Positions 10,645 to 21,964 of a stretch of 64,000 nt of DNA are shown here, one piece after another. The notes beneath the pieces are model-generated. The model did not search any database and had not been told where the DNA came from. It saw only the letters and a program-made list of their open reading frames with translations. This DNA comes from Aulostomus chinensis (lineage: Eukaryota > Chordata > Actinopteri > Syngnathiformes > Aulostomidae), in the NCBI GenBank assembly GCA_037954235.1, contig JBBMOA010000001.1:19114643-19178642 (forward strand), written 5' to 3'. A program made the position numbers and the translations under genes. Numbering within the stretch: position 1 is the stretch's first letter; each line of letters begins with the position of its first letter.

Positions 10645-12412
10645 GCATGAGATAAATTTCTTTGTGTGTATTGATGGACACAAGCCACGCAGAAATTTCC
10701 CACGATGAAATAGGGCAGTGTTTGGTCAGTGTTGAGCAGGCGTCAGTCTGACAATGATGTCATATTATTGTGTCATCACTTGACCAGACCCAAAAGTAGA
10801 CTCAGGTATCAGTTTCTTCTCAATGCTAACGTCTGCTAGCTTAGTCTGCTACTTTGATGGCTCTGCCTGCTCAAAGGTCCAGACCCCTGGATGTGGTGGT
10901 TCCTACCTGAACGTAGATTCTGTCAGCTCATGTTGTTAAATCAACTCACCAGGAACACCAGTAGATTTCAATGGACTGACAATGAGTCTCATTGAATGGT
11001 AAACATGTCAAATATGAAGTCATCACCTGAGGAGGTCTGCTGCTGGAATGAAGCTCCAGATATTCACAAGATATTCTAGATCTTAAAATATAGCATTTTT
11101 ATATTTGATTTATTGTTCATCAGCCTGCTTCACATTGTTTGATTCTATGTGTTGGATATAAATAGAACTTTGATCCACAACCTCCACAAACACTCTTGTC
11201 CAACTTTTGTGCCCAAATTTTCTCCTCATGAGGCACCAAATCAAGTCAAGTCATTTTTATTTGTTAGAACCAAATCACAACAAAAGTTCTCTCATGACTC
11301 TTTACTAGTAGAGCAGGTCCAGCACCAAACTGCTTCAATGAATCTACACCCAACAATTCTCCACCAGCAGCACATCCTGCAACAGTGGTGATGAACACCT
11401 TCCTTTTAACAGGCAGGAAGGTCGAGCAGATCCAGGATCAGTGGGGATGGCCTTCTGCTTTGACTGGTTGTATTTAAAGCTCCATCAGATTGGAACAACC
11501 TTTCCTCCTCACTTGGGTCTCTCTCTTCCTTTCTCATCTTCAAATCATCAAGCATTTTCAAACATCTGCTCTTGTTTCTGATGCACCTCCCCTTTTCTCT
11601 CCAGGATTCACTCTCTACTTGTTCTTGTTTGTTCTCTGTACTGTAAATATGTGGATATTTGTGTATGAATATGCATTGTGTACTTTAATGGTGCATGGAA
11701 GCAGTATTTATTTATTTATTTAGATGGGTGTTTAAATGTATGAGTATGTGAACACAGGCCCACTCTTATTCTGCAGTGGGATCTCTGATCATACTTTGTA
11801 TAATACTGGATGGTGGGTGGGGGGGGGGGGGGGGTTTGGGGAACATTGTTGGCCTGTACCTGGGTGTATGATGTGTGTGTCCTTGTGTTGAAAATAGAAT
11901 CTACTTTTATTATTGTTGTATTGTTGGTCATTATTTGTCAGGACCCCCTCCAAAATGAGATGGTACATCTCAAGGGGCTGCCCTTGAAATCAAGAATCAA
12001 GAATGAAGGTGTCTGCTGGTCTTGGTGGACCCTCTGCTTCTCCAGCTGAGTCAACAGATTCCTGTGTTTCTTGAGTCATTGTGTATCCTGGCTGCATTCA
12101 GTGCTTTCACCGCTGCAGCCTAGCTTGATTGCCAGTCAGGACAGGTGTTATTAAGAATGGAAGAGGGGACAGTTTTGGCAGGACAAGTTGCTCCACATTC
12201 AGGAGATGGTGGGAAGTTTCAAAGCTGCCATAAATCTTGATGACAAACTCCTTCACTGTGTGGTTCAGAGTCCCTGGTTTTATTGCAGCTTTGACCTGAG
12301 CAGGTGTTCATCCACATCTCAGTAACAGGGGACACTTTATCACACCAGTGGACAAACATCAGCATTCATCACCCAGCAGCTCCTCTGATCAACAGAACAA
12401 GCTAAAGTATTC

Positions 12413-12484
12413 TCAGAAGGACGGCATGGATCCCTCTACCTCTCACATGCTAAGCTAGCACTCTACCATTGGAGCTAAGTCCCT
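12413..12484 (-). pseudogene. tRNA-Ala (AGC) pseudogene
   Basis: Ala tRNA core with anticodon AGC in loop TTAGCAT, but the acceptor strands no longer pair well (AGGGACT against a CCTTCTG-like 3' side). The anticodon stem has a mismatch and the T-loop is ATCCATG instead of ATCGATG. It is the inverted partner of 59,158-59,229, which shares these defects. Confidence 0.75.
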
Positions 12485-13316
12485 GCTAATGAGCACAGCA
12501 GATAATGCAGGTTGACCTTCATGCAGGGTTTAATGAGCGTCACCACTTGAAGCTTCTCTGGTTCAACAAACCCTTGGGACCAAGACACGAATTGTAACCT
12601 GTGCAGGTCCAGACCCATACTGAAGTTGGTGGAGACAATTGTTTCAACCAGGGACTGAATGAAAAGACTTGCCCAGACTCCAGCTCACTCTTCTGAACAG
12701 ACCCCTCATCTCTGTGTGGAGTAAACATCAGAGGTGGGGGGTGCAGGTTCTGCTTTGACCTCCTGACCTCCTGGGTAAAGCAGTGGAGATGTTGAGCTTG
12801 AAGGAGTTGACGGCCTCCTTCATCTTCTCATTGGTTTGCGAAACCCAGCATCATGAAGTGTTGCTGAAATTCAACATGTCAGCTGAGGCCAGAGATTCCT
12901 GCGTTCCCTGAGTCCTTGAGTGTCGTCTCTGTTGTTTGAAAGCACAAAGCTGTTCCTGATGGTCCAGTGTGTCCGATTCTGGGCTCTCACAGCTGTAACT
13001 GGGGTTTGAGCTCCGTTAAGGGACTGGTTTTGTGGAGAGAACCAAGCAGAAGAATTGACAGTTTCAGCAGGAAAGGTGACCATTGCTCCACAACCTCAGT
13101 CCCAGGATTCATTCCTGCTTCACCCAGCATGGCCCTATGATCAACAGAAATGAACTGCCAGTGGAGGTCCTCAGTAATCCAGGTCATGGTTTCTCTAGAT
13201 TGCTGTGTTGTAGTCAGGACACTTGCAAATATCAGCCTCTTTCCTCCATGATCTCTCATTCTTTCTGTTCTCTCCATTTCTCCTCTTCGTTTCTACTCCT
13301 TGCTGACTGTTGTTCC

Positions 13317-13487
13317 TCATTTGTGGCAGAGTTCAGTCAGTGGACCGGACATTTTGCCACTGCACTGTCCATCATCAGGGCATTTAACATCCAGGACTGG
13401 CTCCCAGATCATGGCCATGACCTCATCCCCTGCACCAGTGGACAGTTCATCAAGGATGGCAAACATGTGGGTCTCAATTCCCCTCCA
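13317..13487 (-). pseudogene. protein-like relic frame, unknown
   Basis: A 57-codon minus-strand stretch that reads like real protein (acidic, containing G-I-E-T-H-M-F and D-E-L-S-T-G-A-G-D-E). It is followed by a possible splice donor where its stop codon sits. The same frame is kept in the inverted copy at 58,155-58,325. The family was not recognised. It may be one exon of a gene captured in the spacer; no complete gene can be built around it. Confidence 0.3.
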
Positions 13488-13838
13488 TCTTTGTAGGTTG
13501 GTTACATTTCCTCCTGGTCTTTAATCCATCTTGAGTTGACATTCTTCTGTTGAGCCCAGTTTGTTGACTGCCAGGCTGTCTTACTTTTCAATGGCACAAC
13601 AGCAGACAGCAAGAGGGTTGCTATGGTGCAGTTGGAAAAATCCCTATCTATGGTCTGCAGAAATATGCTGGGAGTTCTTTTTTATTATGAACCAGAATTC
13701 AAAGACTGACCAAGGAAACCAAAGCACAGAATTTAGAGATCAAAGAAAGAAATCAAAGACAGAACCTGAAGATCAGGAAATGGCACAGATCAATGAGATC
13801 CATGGACTCATCAGTGAAGGTTTTCTTTTGGTTCATGG

Positions 13839-14030
13839 TCACTTGTTGTCGTACTGGTATGATGATGTCAGACCCTTCACATTCAGTTCAAACAGACTCC
13901 AAAGTGTAGCTGTGATGCAGAGGGCAGCAGCCTTGTGCTTGGTTCCGTCATGGTTCTCTGCATTGTTAGCAAACTCACCAAAGACCTCCCTGAAAGCAGG
14001 ATCATTTTCCCAGAGTGATTTTTTAACCAA
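13839..14030 (-). pseudogene. protein-like relic frame, unknown (63 codons)
   Basis: Open frame on the minus strand with protein-like composition, including E-V-F-G-E-F-A-N-N-A-E-N-H-D-G-T-K. The copy at 57,612-57,803 differs at only a few residues. The start used by simple ORF calling is not surrounded by gene signals. It may be an exon remnant related to the relic at 13,317-13,487; family not recognised. Confidence 0.25.
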
Positions 14031-14744
14031 GTACCAATTTGTCCCTCTTTAAAAAAACAACAAACAAAGATGAGGTCAGACTGAGATGGACGAGATGATA
14101 TGGATGTGATTTATGGCTTTCAAACTCCAAATATTCAATTTTTCTTCAGGGCTTTTGAGAGGTTCTGGGTAATGAATGAAAATTTAAGTTGGGCAAAAAC
14201 GACATGCGGGGTCACTGTGTGTGTTTACACGTGTGTGTATTTCTTGTTTTATTGTGTTGGAGACCATTTCCATCATCAACACTGATCAGGAGTCCTCGTC
14301 CTCATGGGGACCAAAGACCGGCCCTGATGCAGCGCAATGCAGTTTGTGAGTTCTTTCAGAGTGAAGGTCTGGATTGAGTTTAGTTTCAAATAAAGATTAA
14401 GATTCAGTTGGTTAAGATTAAGATTAAGATTAAGGTTAGGCTGCACATAGAATGAAGTTGATCGAATGTTCTCATAAGAATAGCTGGGCACACCTGAGTG
14501 TGTTTACATGCAGACTTCCTCTTGTGACAACTGATGTCATTGGAAACCATCTTGAGGACATTTGGAGAAAGTTCAATCATTCAGCTGCAGGTACAGTGAC
14601 TTACAACACTGCAACAACAACAAAAAAACACCCCTCCACAAACACTCTTGTCCAACATTTGTGCCCAAATTTTCTCCTCATGAGGCACCAAATCAAGTCA
14701 AGTCAGTTTTATTTGTTTAGAACCAAATCACTACAAAAACAGCC

Positions 14745-14822
14745 ATGAAGTTGATCTGGTTGGCACTGGTATTTGTTCTTGCTGCAGCTCATTTCCAGCT
14801 CTTAACAAGAACTCAGGAGTGA
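14745..14822 (+). CDS. short signal-peptide-like ORF, copy 1
   Basis: ATG-started 25-codon ORF that looks like a secretory signal peptide: M-K, then a hydrophobic core L-I-W-L-A-L-V-F-V-L, then A-A-A. It stops at TGA. The same signal sequence recurs at 20,010-20,063 and 56,860-56,937, always followed by the same downstream sequence. It may be the first exon of a secreted-protein gene whose remaining exons are lost. No donor site was identified with confidence. Confidence 0.35.
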   Translation: MKLIWLALVFVLAAAHFQLLTRTQE

Positions 14823-15590
14823 TTCAGGAGAAGAGTTTCAGAACAGCCCAGTTTGGGGACTGGAATTTTGAAGTTTCCCCTGGAACCAAACAACCTTCGG
14901 AGGTAAAACCTCCAATCCTAGCCACTCAGATGCAGCAGCAGAAGAAGCTGTCATCTACCCTGACAGTCAGAGCATCAAGTCAAGAAAACATCAACCATCT
15001 TGTATGTGGAGTCTGGATTCTTTTCTAGAATGAGACGGCAATGACAGTCCTGCCAAGTGACATCACTGACATGACTGGATGACTTCAGTCACGTGACTGG
15101 ATGACTTCAGTCACATGACTGGATGACCTGAATGAATAAGAAATCAAATATAAAAATGCTTTATTTTAAGATCTAGAATATCTTGTGAATATCTGGAGCT
15201 TCATTCCAGCAGCAGACCTCCTCAGGTGATGACTTCATATTTGACATGTTTACCATTCAATGAGACTCATTGTCAGTCCATTGAAATCTACTGGTGTTCC
15301 TGGTGAGTTGATTTAACAACATGAGCTGACAGAATCTACGTTCAGGTAGGAACCACCACATCCAGGGGTCTGGACCTTTGAGCAGGCAGAGCCATCAAAG
15401 TAGCAGACTAAGCTAGCAGACATTAGCATTGAGAAGAAACTGATACCTGAGCCTACTTTTGGGTCTGGTCAAGTGATGACACAATAATATGACATCATTT
15501 TCAGACTGACCAAACACTGCCCTATTGCATTGTGGGAAATTTCTGCTTGGCTTGTATCCATCAATACACACAAAGAAATTTATCTCATGC

Positions 15591-15662
15591 TGCCGTGACC
15601 CGGATTCGAACCGGGGTTGCTGCGGCCACAACGCAGAGTACTAACCACTATACGATCACGGC
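15591..15662 (-). tRNA. tRNA-His (GTG)
   Basis: A 72-nt His tRNA with a perfect acceptor stem (GCCGTGA/TCACGGC), perfect anticodon and T stems, anticodon GTG and intact A and B boxes. It is the best preserved of the four His copies. Downstream there is only TTT, not TTTT. Its 3' end (GGGTCACGGCA plus CCA) is complementary to the primer-binding site of the gypsy element at 49,023-49,037. Confidence 0.87.
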
Positions 15663-16074
15663 TTCCTCAACAGCAGTTTGAGCTTCGATGTCTTTGTCTC
15701 ATTGAGTGTTGCGGCGAACAGCTTATGAACAACTGATGCGCGACTGCGGCGGCCCCTGATGCAGGAGACGGACCAGGCCCCGTTCAGAAGGTGGTGGATA
15801 TTATTCTTGGTGTTTTTAGGGCATGTTTCGGCCTGTCAAATCCTGATCGGGGCCAGTTTGGTTGTGTTGTCTGCAGCATTATAAAGGTGGGTCAAACAAT
15901 TTAGGTTGAGACGAAGGACGGCACGGGCAGAGCAGACGCAGGTCTTCATTCCACCCGCAGAGCTGTAGAGCATGGATCATGTCAAGGACTAAATGAGGGG
16001 AAAGAGAGCAGGAGAGCAGGGCAGAGACAAACACAGAGAATGCTCTCCTAATACAAGGACTGTTCTGTCAATGG

Positions 16075-16139
16075 TGGCGCAGAGGACGCGTGCTGGGCCC
16101 ATAACCCAGAGGTCGATGGATTGAAACCATCCTCTGCTA
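16075..16139 (+). pseudogene. initiator tRNA-Met pseudogene (5' acceptor strand lost)
   Basis: Initiator tRNA-Met body with intact anticodon arm (CAT), but the 5' acceptor strand AGCAGAG is deleted along with flanking bases. The T-loop is changed to ATTGAAA. Confidence 0.8.
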
Positions 16140-17077
16140 AAAGAAAAAATAAAATAAACCTGCATCTTTAGAAATGTGTGTCTGTTAAAAAGAGGTTCAT
16201 AAGGATTTTGTCTTCCTCCACAATCACCAACCATTGTAAGAGTTAACAACAGTCCACTTTCTGACTGAAGCAAAAGTAGACTTCAAGAGGTTTTTCTGAT
16301 TCAACATAGCAGCTAAATTTCCATTTCCATTTCCTGAACAGGACAGGTTAAAAAAAAGGGAATGTCATGACTTCCTCTGTATGTTAGAATATGAAAGACT
16401 AAAAATGTTCATGCCCAGTTTAAAGTTAGAATTAAACTGAAAATACCCAAATCTCCCCTCTTCAATCCTGTCACTCAGTGTTGTAAACTGTTTCAAACAA
16501 ATTCTACTGTTCAACAGTTCGAGTGTTTCTAATGAAGCTGAATGTTCTCCTCTACTTTCCTCAGTTGTGTTTCTTTCATGTCCTCCTGAGATCAAAGACA
16601 GAATTCTAGGTACAAATAAAGACACTATCAAAGCCCCCTGATGACATCATCATCAATTCTGTCTTTGATCTGGAAGCTCTTTCTTTAATCTTGGCTTTGA
16701 TCTGACTAATGTTTCCTGACAGGTTGCTGTTTGCACTCCAGAGCAACCAGTAGTTGATCCTATCAGACCAGTCTGATGAACGAAGCTTTTCACTGTCAGT
16801 GGAATCACTGGGAAAAGAAACTCCTCCTGTCAGATGAAGGCTTCACTGTGTTGAGGAGGGTTTGTTCAGATGATTCTGGAAGAATAAATCAAAACCTCAT
16901 CATTGAACATGAACATTAATCACTGATGACTGTTTTAACTGAACCTACTGGATACTGTGGTGCCTGGTGAGGAGACAACTTGGGTACAAAGTTGAAGAAG
17001 AGGGTTTTTGGAGAGGAGATTTAGATGAGATGGTTTCCAAATCAAATCGGTTGTCACAAGGGAAAGTCTGCATGGAA

Positions 17078-17136
<59 letters not shown>
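17078..17136. repeat. (CA)n microsatellite with AAAC interruptions
   Basis: About 58 bp of CA dinucleotides with two CAAACA interruptions, at the paralogous position of the 8,996 tract. Confidence 0.95.
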
Positions 17137-17142
<6 letters not shown>

Positions 17143-17296
17143 GAGTCCTACTGACTAACCCATGTTTTTCTTCACTTAAACCACCACTGGAGTATTGAAA
17201 GAGATTGCATGAGACACCATCAACTTAAATTAAAAACCCCTGACTGCCTTTAATTCCCTCCTGGCTGCAGGAAATTAGACAGACCAGCCCCCATAG

Positions 17297-17674
17297 CGGG
17301 CCTGCACGGTGGTGCAGTGGTTAGCACTGTGCCCTCACAGCACGAAGGTTCCGGGTTCGAGTCCTGGCTCGGGCGCGGGATCTTTCTGTGTGGAGTCTCC
17401 ATGTTCTCCCCGTGCCTGCGCGCGTCCTCTCTGATACTCCAGCTTCCTCCCACAGTCCAAAAACATGCAATTTGGGGACGAGGCTGATTGGATTCTCTAA
17501 ATTGACCGTAGGTATGAGTGTGAATGGTTGTTCGTCTCTGTGTGTTGGCCCTGCGATGGACTGGCGACCTGTCCAGGGTGAACCCCGCCTCTCGCCCATA
17601 GATGCTGGGATAGGCTCCAGCCCCCCCGCGACCCTTACTAGTAAGGAATAAGCAGAAGATGACGATGGATGGCC
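17297..17674 (+). repeat. tRNA-headed dispersed repeat (SINE-like), copy 2
   Basis: Full-length plus-strand copy with A-box-like GGTGCAGTGG and B-box-like GGTTCGAGTCC head. The body diverges at several sites from copies 1 and 4 (CGCGCGTCC for CGTGGGTTC, AACATGCAATTTGG for GACATGGACATTAGG), so copies 1 and 4 are the closest pair. Confidence 0.8.
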
Positions 17675-17779
17675 CATAGAGTGGAGGTGAGACCACAACC
17701 ATGCTCTACAATCAATATTTACATCAAACCAGCACCATCTCAACAACTTAACCTGACTAAATATATACATGATTCCAGA

Positions 17780-18200
17780 CTACTACACCAACTCAGTCAT
17801 ACATCCACATAATCATTCAATGAACCTTGTCTGTGATTGTACCCCCTCCCCCATCTGGGAGCAAAGGTTTGCACCTACAGCTCTTAAGGAGCTTCCTTGG
17901 GCCACTCTCCCCTTTTGGCTCCACCCCCTTTAAGGAAACCACCAGGAAGAGGTGAGGACTGACCGTGACGACTGAAACTGCCACATTTACATGAGAAAAA
18001 CTTGACAAACACAAAATACCAGGCCTTGCACAGTGATTACCACTGACTGACACTGGGGTCTTCATTTTCCACAGGCAGGATGGCCGGTCCCCCTGTGCTT
18101 CCCAGGTCCCTCCCTGGAACACATGGCATAGAAAATGTTTCACTTGTTTGCTGATTCAATAAACCTCACCATTAACATGTGTGTGATCCTCTAATTTACA
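17780..18200 (+). repeat. duplicated block with terminal-exon-like segment
   Basis: Repeated at about 25,715-26,130 and 63,260-63,670. On the plus strand it contains a strong acceptor-like TTTTCCACAG, a short open frame starting with ATGGCCGG, and then ATTCAATAAACC with a polyadenylation-like signal. This resembles a last exon, but no upstream exons were recognised. Confidence 0.5.
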
Positions 18201-18359
18201 TAAACTGTTAATACCAAGACAAATGCTACCTTCAATTCATCATTCATGTCATGGAACCCTGGGTCTCCATTACATTGGTCAACCAGAGAAGCTTCAACTG
18301 GTGACGCTCATTCAACCATGGTGAAGGTCAAGGTGCATTATCTGCTGTGCTCCTTAACA

Positions 18360-18431
18360 GGAGAATTAGCTCCAATGGTAGAGCGCTCGCTTAGCATGTG
18401 AGCAGTAGAGGGATCGATGCCCTCCTTCTCA
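18360..18431 (+). pseudogene. tRNA-Ala (AGC), decayed
   Basis: Perfect anticodon stem CTCGC/GTGAG with anticodon AGC and T stem GAGGG/CCCTC. The 3' acceptor strand lost one base compared with the 26,294 copy, so the terminal pairs no longer form. The variable loop is CAGTA. Probably non-functional. Confidence 0.6.
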
Positions 18432-18636
18432 GAATACTTTAACTTGTTCTGTTGATCAGAGGAGCTGCTGGGTGTTGAATGCTGATGTTTGTCCACTGCT
18501 GTGATAAAGTGTCCCCAGCAAGTCATCACCCTGTAAAGCACCAAATAACAAAAGTTACACTTTACAAGTAGAACAGGTCCAGTTCCACACTCCTTAAATG
18601 AATTTACACCCAACAATTCTTCATGAGCAAGCACAT

Positions 18637-19410
18637 CCTAGCTTAGGCCCAACTTTTCTTGGCGCTCTCCCAGATGCTTGGGAGCTTCTGGGGGAGCGCT
18701 AGTTGGGCCTAAGCCAGGAGCTAAGCTAAGTTGGTCTGCACCAGCTAGTGAGCATTGGCTAGCTCTCGCAGCTTTTGGTGCAGAGCCGCTGCAGGTCCAA
18801 TTGAACATCGCTAAGCCTCACCTCCAACACAACAAAAAACTACATTTAACACACTTATCAGTATCACTAAAGGAGGCAGAGGAGGAAGAAAACATGTGGC
18901 ACCTGAGCAGGAGAGAGGAGGACAAGAGGGAGAAGCCATCGTTAGCTTAGCGTGTTTACAAGACAGAAAGACTGTTGCTACCAGAATGATGGTCTTTTAA
19001 ACTTCAGCCAAATAAAGCAAGTAGGTATTAATTTTTGGTGGGTAATTAGTCAACGAAATAAGGAATTAGCAGGGAGGATCACACTTTAGCTAGCACAATG
19101 AAGCAAGGCTCTACGTTCAGCAACACAGAAAAAGGACTTGAGGTCACACGCTTCCTGCAACCAAGGTCAAAAATCCAGGACGGACGAAGGGGAGGACAAC
19201 AAAGACACAGACACAAGAAACAGAGATAATAACCATCAACTCCATAACAACCATAACAAATATAACCATACAGAACAGATAGAACAAATATAACAAGAAA
19301 GGCATTAAAAGATATGTCACCTCTGGTCAAATACCCTGATTTGCATTTGTGTCTCACAGCATTTTCATTTTCATGTTAAAGCCTCCAGAATGAGGGGATG
19401 AATGCTGCAA
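18637..19410 (+). repeat. fold-back-headed repeat family, copy A
   Basis: Begins with an inverted repeat (CCTAGCTTAGGCCCAACT... with its partner at 18,701-18,718, one mismatch). It carries a shared body with GTTAGCTTAGCGTG and GGTGGGTAATTAGTCAACG, plus an internal ~200-bp insertion near 19,180-19,380. Same orientation as copies B (24,800) and C (26,616). Its 3' end is less complete than copy C. Class not assigned. Confidence 0.7.
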
Positions 19411-20009
19411 AATGGAACAGCAACATTGAACCAAGTACAGGATTGGTGGGAGACTGATGGTCGCTGTTTGGGTTTTTGAAGAACAAGGAGGGCGTGGCTT
19501 CAAGTTGGATTCTCAGAGACTATTTCCCCAACCTCTACATTGGAATCTGCACTGCCATCCAGTCACATGACTGAAGTCATCCAGTCACATGACTGAAGTC
19601 ATCCTGTCATGTCAGTGATGTCACTTGGCAGGACTGTCATTGCCGTCTCCTTCTTGAAAAGAATCCAGACTCCACCTGTGGCTCCATGATAACTGATGGA
19701 CCTCTGGTTGGAGGCTGGACGATGATGTTTGGACTGGAAGGAAAACTCCTTGTCCAAATTCCATTGTGTTCAAGTTTAAAGTCCCACAATCAGAAGTAGC
19801 TGAATCTGACAGGTGAAGGTTTGGAACTACAAGATGGTGATGTTTTCTTGACTTGATGCTCTGACTGTCAGGGTGGATGACAGCTTCTTTCTGCTGCTGC
19901 ATCTGAGTGGCTATGATTGGAGCTTTTACCCTCCAAGGTTGTTTGGTTCCAGGGGAAATTTTAGAATTCCAGTCCCCAACCTGGGCTGTTCTGAAACTCT
20001 TCTCCTGAA

Positions 20010-20063
20010 TCACTCCTGAGCTGCAGCAAGAACAAATACCAGTGCCAACCAGATCAACTTCAT
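20010..20063 (-). CDS. short signal-peptide-like ORF, copy 2
   Basis: Same M-K-L-I-W-L-A-L-V-F-V-L-A-A-A signal sequence as 14,745 with an in-frame 24-bp deletion after the A-A-A, ending at TGA. In another frame the minus strand here is open for 154 codons (19,621-20,085); that long frame is broken in the other copies, so it is probably chance. Confidence 0.3.
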   Translation of the reverse strand: MKLIWLALVFVLAAAQE

Positions 20064-20349
20064 GGCTGCTAACAGCCTCAGACACTTTATTTCCATCAAT
20101 TTAGAGCCAAGAAGGCCCTCACCTGTGGTTCTCCTCCAGGAGGGTCCAGGTTCTGCCATTGGGGCTCCTGGTGCCACTGCCAGAGAGCCTCAGCTGCACA
20201 CTGCAACATTTCAACAGGAGATTGACATTCCTTCAAATGTCCTGACATCTGATTCCAATGGTTCTGTTCCATATTTATATTTTAAAATGAATCACACAAT
20301 GAAAGCTGCCTCAGCAGGTTTAAGAGAGAGAACAAGCTAAGAGATCTGA

Positions 20350-20900
20350 AACCAGTAAAATATGCTTTTCTGTGTGCAAACTAGTGAGGGGCATGGAAGG
20401 ATATTTTACCACCAATACAGAACCCAGACTTTAGTCATGTGATGAGATGGTGACTCTGATTATGAAGTTAATGGACAAAATGTGAATTGAAAGAAAACAC
20501 ATTTCTTCAGCAGACTTTGATCCAACATTGAAGTTAGAGTTTGGTGGCTGCTCCATGTTGGAGGAAACCAGGCGATGTTGGACCATCACAGGGAAGCTCC
20601 TTTGCCTCCTCTGCTGCCAGTTCAACCACTCACTCCCCTCAGTGGAGAGCAGCTTCAACTGGGTTTGGAATTTACCACTGTGGATGCATAGGAATGTGGA
20701 GAAAATGTCCTTTGTCAGAAGTGGGATTCGAACCCACGCCTCCAGGAGAGACTGCGACCTGAACGCAGCGCTTTAGACCGCTCGGCCATCCTGACAGACA
20801 CTGAAAGTTGCAGACTGAATTAATTCACTGACAAAGTAGAATTTTTTTTCCACAGGAGCTACTGGCTCCTTAGTTGTTGCATTTATTGTTAACATTAAAC
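20350..20900. repeat. Leu tRNA duplication unit, copy 1
   Basis: About 550 bp directly repeated at 22,650-23,200 with high identity, including the flanking sequence starting CCAGTAAAATATGC. The 22.6 kb copy carries a decayed tRNA. Confidence 0.85.
20713..20795 (-). tRNA. tRNA-Leu (CAG)
   Basis: An 83-nt class II tRNA with a long variable arm on the minus strand. It matches vertebrate tRNA-Leu(CAG) almost exactly: acceptor GTCAGGA/TTCTGAC, anticodon loop TTCAGGT and B box GGTTCGAATCC. A TTTT run follows 10 nt downstream (20,702-20,705 as AAAA on plus), so this is the only copy in the window with a conventional Pol III terminator close by. Most likely functional. Confidence 0.92.
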
Positions 20901-20999
20901 ACACAGTCTGTGTTCATGGCAGTAAGAAACGAACCAGAACATTTGAACCACGTAACATCTCTTGATCAGTTTGTTACATGGGACACATTCCAGACAGGA

Positions 21000-21071
21000 A
21001 GGTCCTTCTGAGACTTGAACTGGGATCACTGGACCCACAGTCCAGAGGGCTCACCATTCCACCATGGAACC
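21000..21071 (-). pseudogene. tRNA-Gln-derived pseudogene with altered anticodon
   Basis: Its backbone is clearly tRNA-Gln (GGTTCCATGG start, CTGGA/TCCAG anticodon stem), but the loop reads CTGTGGG instead of CTCTGAA, which would give anticodon GTG. The T stem and the 3' acceptor strand have several mismatches. Probably not expressed. Confidence 0.75.
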
Positions 21072-21387
21072 AAACACAATGAGGAGCTTCCTCTAAATAC
21101 CACTTGACATCACCTGCAATCAACCTGGTTGGCGCTGTGGGATTGGTCTTTACTGCTGAGACAGAAAGAATCCTCCCACATTGGCTTCTTTTAACTGTCA
21201 ACATTGGTTTGGCTCATTGGAACATTTTCAAACCCTCGTTGCTCAGATTTTACATTAATTTGATCATGACTTTAGACACATGTTCTGTTCATTAATTAAA
21301 TAATCACTTGAGTTATGAATTTAGTGAGTCAACCAGACTTGGTCAAAGATAAAAGTTAGTCTGGTTATTATTCAGTTTCCAGTCAGT

Positions 21388-21390
<3 letters not shown>

Positions 21391-21460
<70 letters not shown>

Positions 21461-21478
21461 CACACACACACACACACA
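21391..21478. repeat. (CA)n microsatellite
   Basis: About 43 CA units with one CG interruption. Confidence 0.96.
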
Positions 21479-21964
21479 GCCTGTCTTTGGTATAAAATGG
21501 TCTGTCACGTTCTCTCATGTTGGAAGATTTCTCTGACTCCATTGTGAATACAGAGATTCTTCATCTGCCACCTGAGTCTTGATCCACTGATTCCTCTGAT
21601 CCACCTCTTTCTGCTCCAACAAGGCTGACATGGATCAGGTGGGTCCATGTCATCCAATCAGGAGGTTTCTCCTCTCAGTTAATTTTCTTCATCCCAGTTT
21701 AGATTGATTCTCCTCAGCCTGATGAAGGAGCATCTGATCAGGTGTTTGGGTGCTTGTTGGTTGTAATTCCATAGATTTTAATCTCAGATGTTATAGAATT
21801 AAGAATGCAATGGCAGTCCTGCCAAGTGACATCACTGACATGACAGGATGGCCCAGTCATGTGACTGAAGGAGCTGAGAGCTTCTACACACCATTGTTGA
21901 TGGTGTCTTCCACTGTAGTCAGCAGCCACAACTCCTCTATCAACACCTGTCAGAGACCTGCTGG

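Larger units (their letters stand above)
8368..11140. repeat. palindrome arm L1 (iMet/His block, forward)
   Basis: Homologous in inverted orientation to 15,131-17,770 and to 60,487-63,260. Order: tRNA-headed repeat (reversed), (TG)n, block containing a conserved 88-codon open frame (9504-9770, starting at TTG so probably not a gene), iMet (minus), His (plus), AT-rich end. It contains two GC-rich segments (near 10,259-10,300 and 10,353-10,413) that are also in 61,180-61,345 but missing from 15,8xx and 55,8xx. Confidence 0.9.
11141..15130. repeat. palindrome spacer, left copy
   Basis: About 4 kb lying between the inverted arms. A near-identical copy lies in inverted orientation at 56,561-60,486. 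It holds an Ala tRNA pseudogene, a G17-18 run (11,817), protein-like relic frames (13,317-13,487 and 13,839-14,030, minus), an (AATCTT)n-like tract (14,395-14,440), a signal-peptide ORF (14,745) and a 22-bp triplication with CACGTG/CACATG cores (15,055-15,125). Confidence 0.9.
15131..17770. repeat. palindrome arm L2 (iMet/His block, reversed)
   Basis: Reverse complement of arm L1, lacking the two GC-rich segments present there. The same two segments are missing from 55,146-56,560, which makes that the closest relative of this arm. Contains His tRNA, a broken iMet, the (CA)n tract and the tRNA-headed repeat. Confidence 0.9.

Noticed and set aside
14395..14440. GATTAA/AATCTT-type tract as telomere-like repeat
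   Set aside because: The unit is not TTAGGG, and only one short TTAGG occurs. It is a simple hexanucleotide repeat.
17297..17375. tRNA-like head of the dispersed repeat as a real tRNA gene
   Set aside because: Has A- and B-box-like motifs but no acceptor pairing or standard anticodon arm, and occurs in four copies with a long shared body.
19621..20085. 154-codon minus-strand ORF
   Set aside because: The same sequence is interrupted in paralogous copies, and the frame conflicts with the signal-peptide frame at its start.
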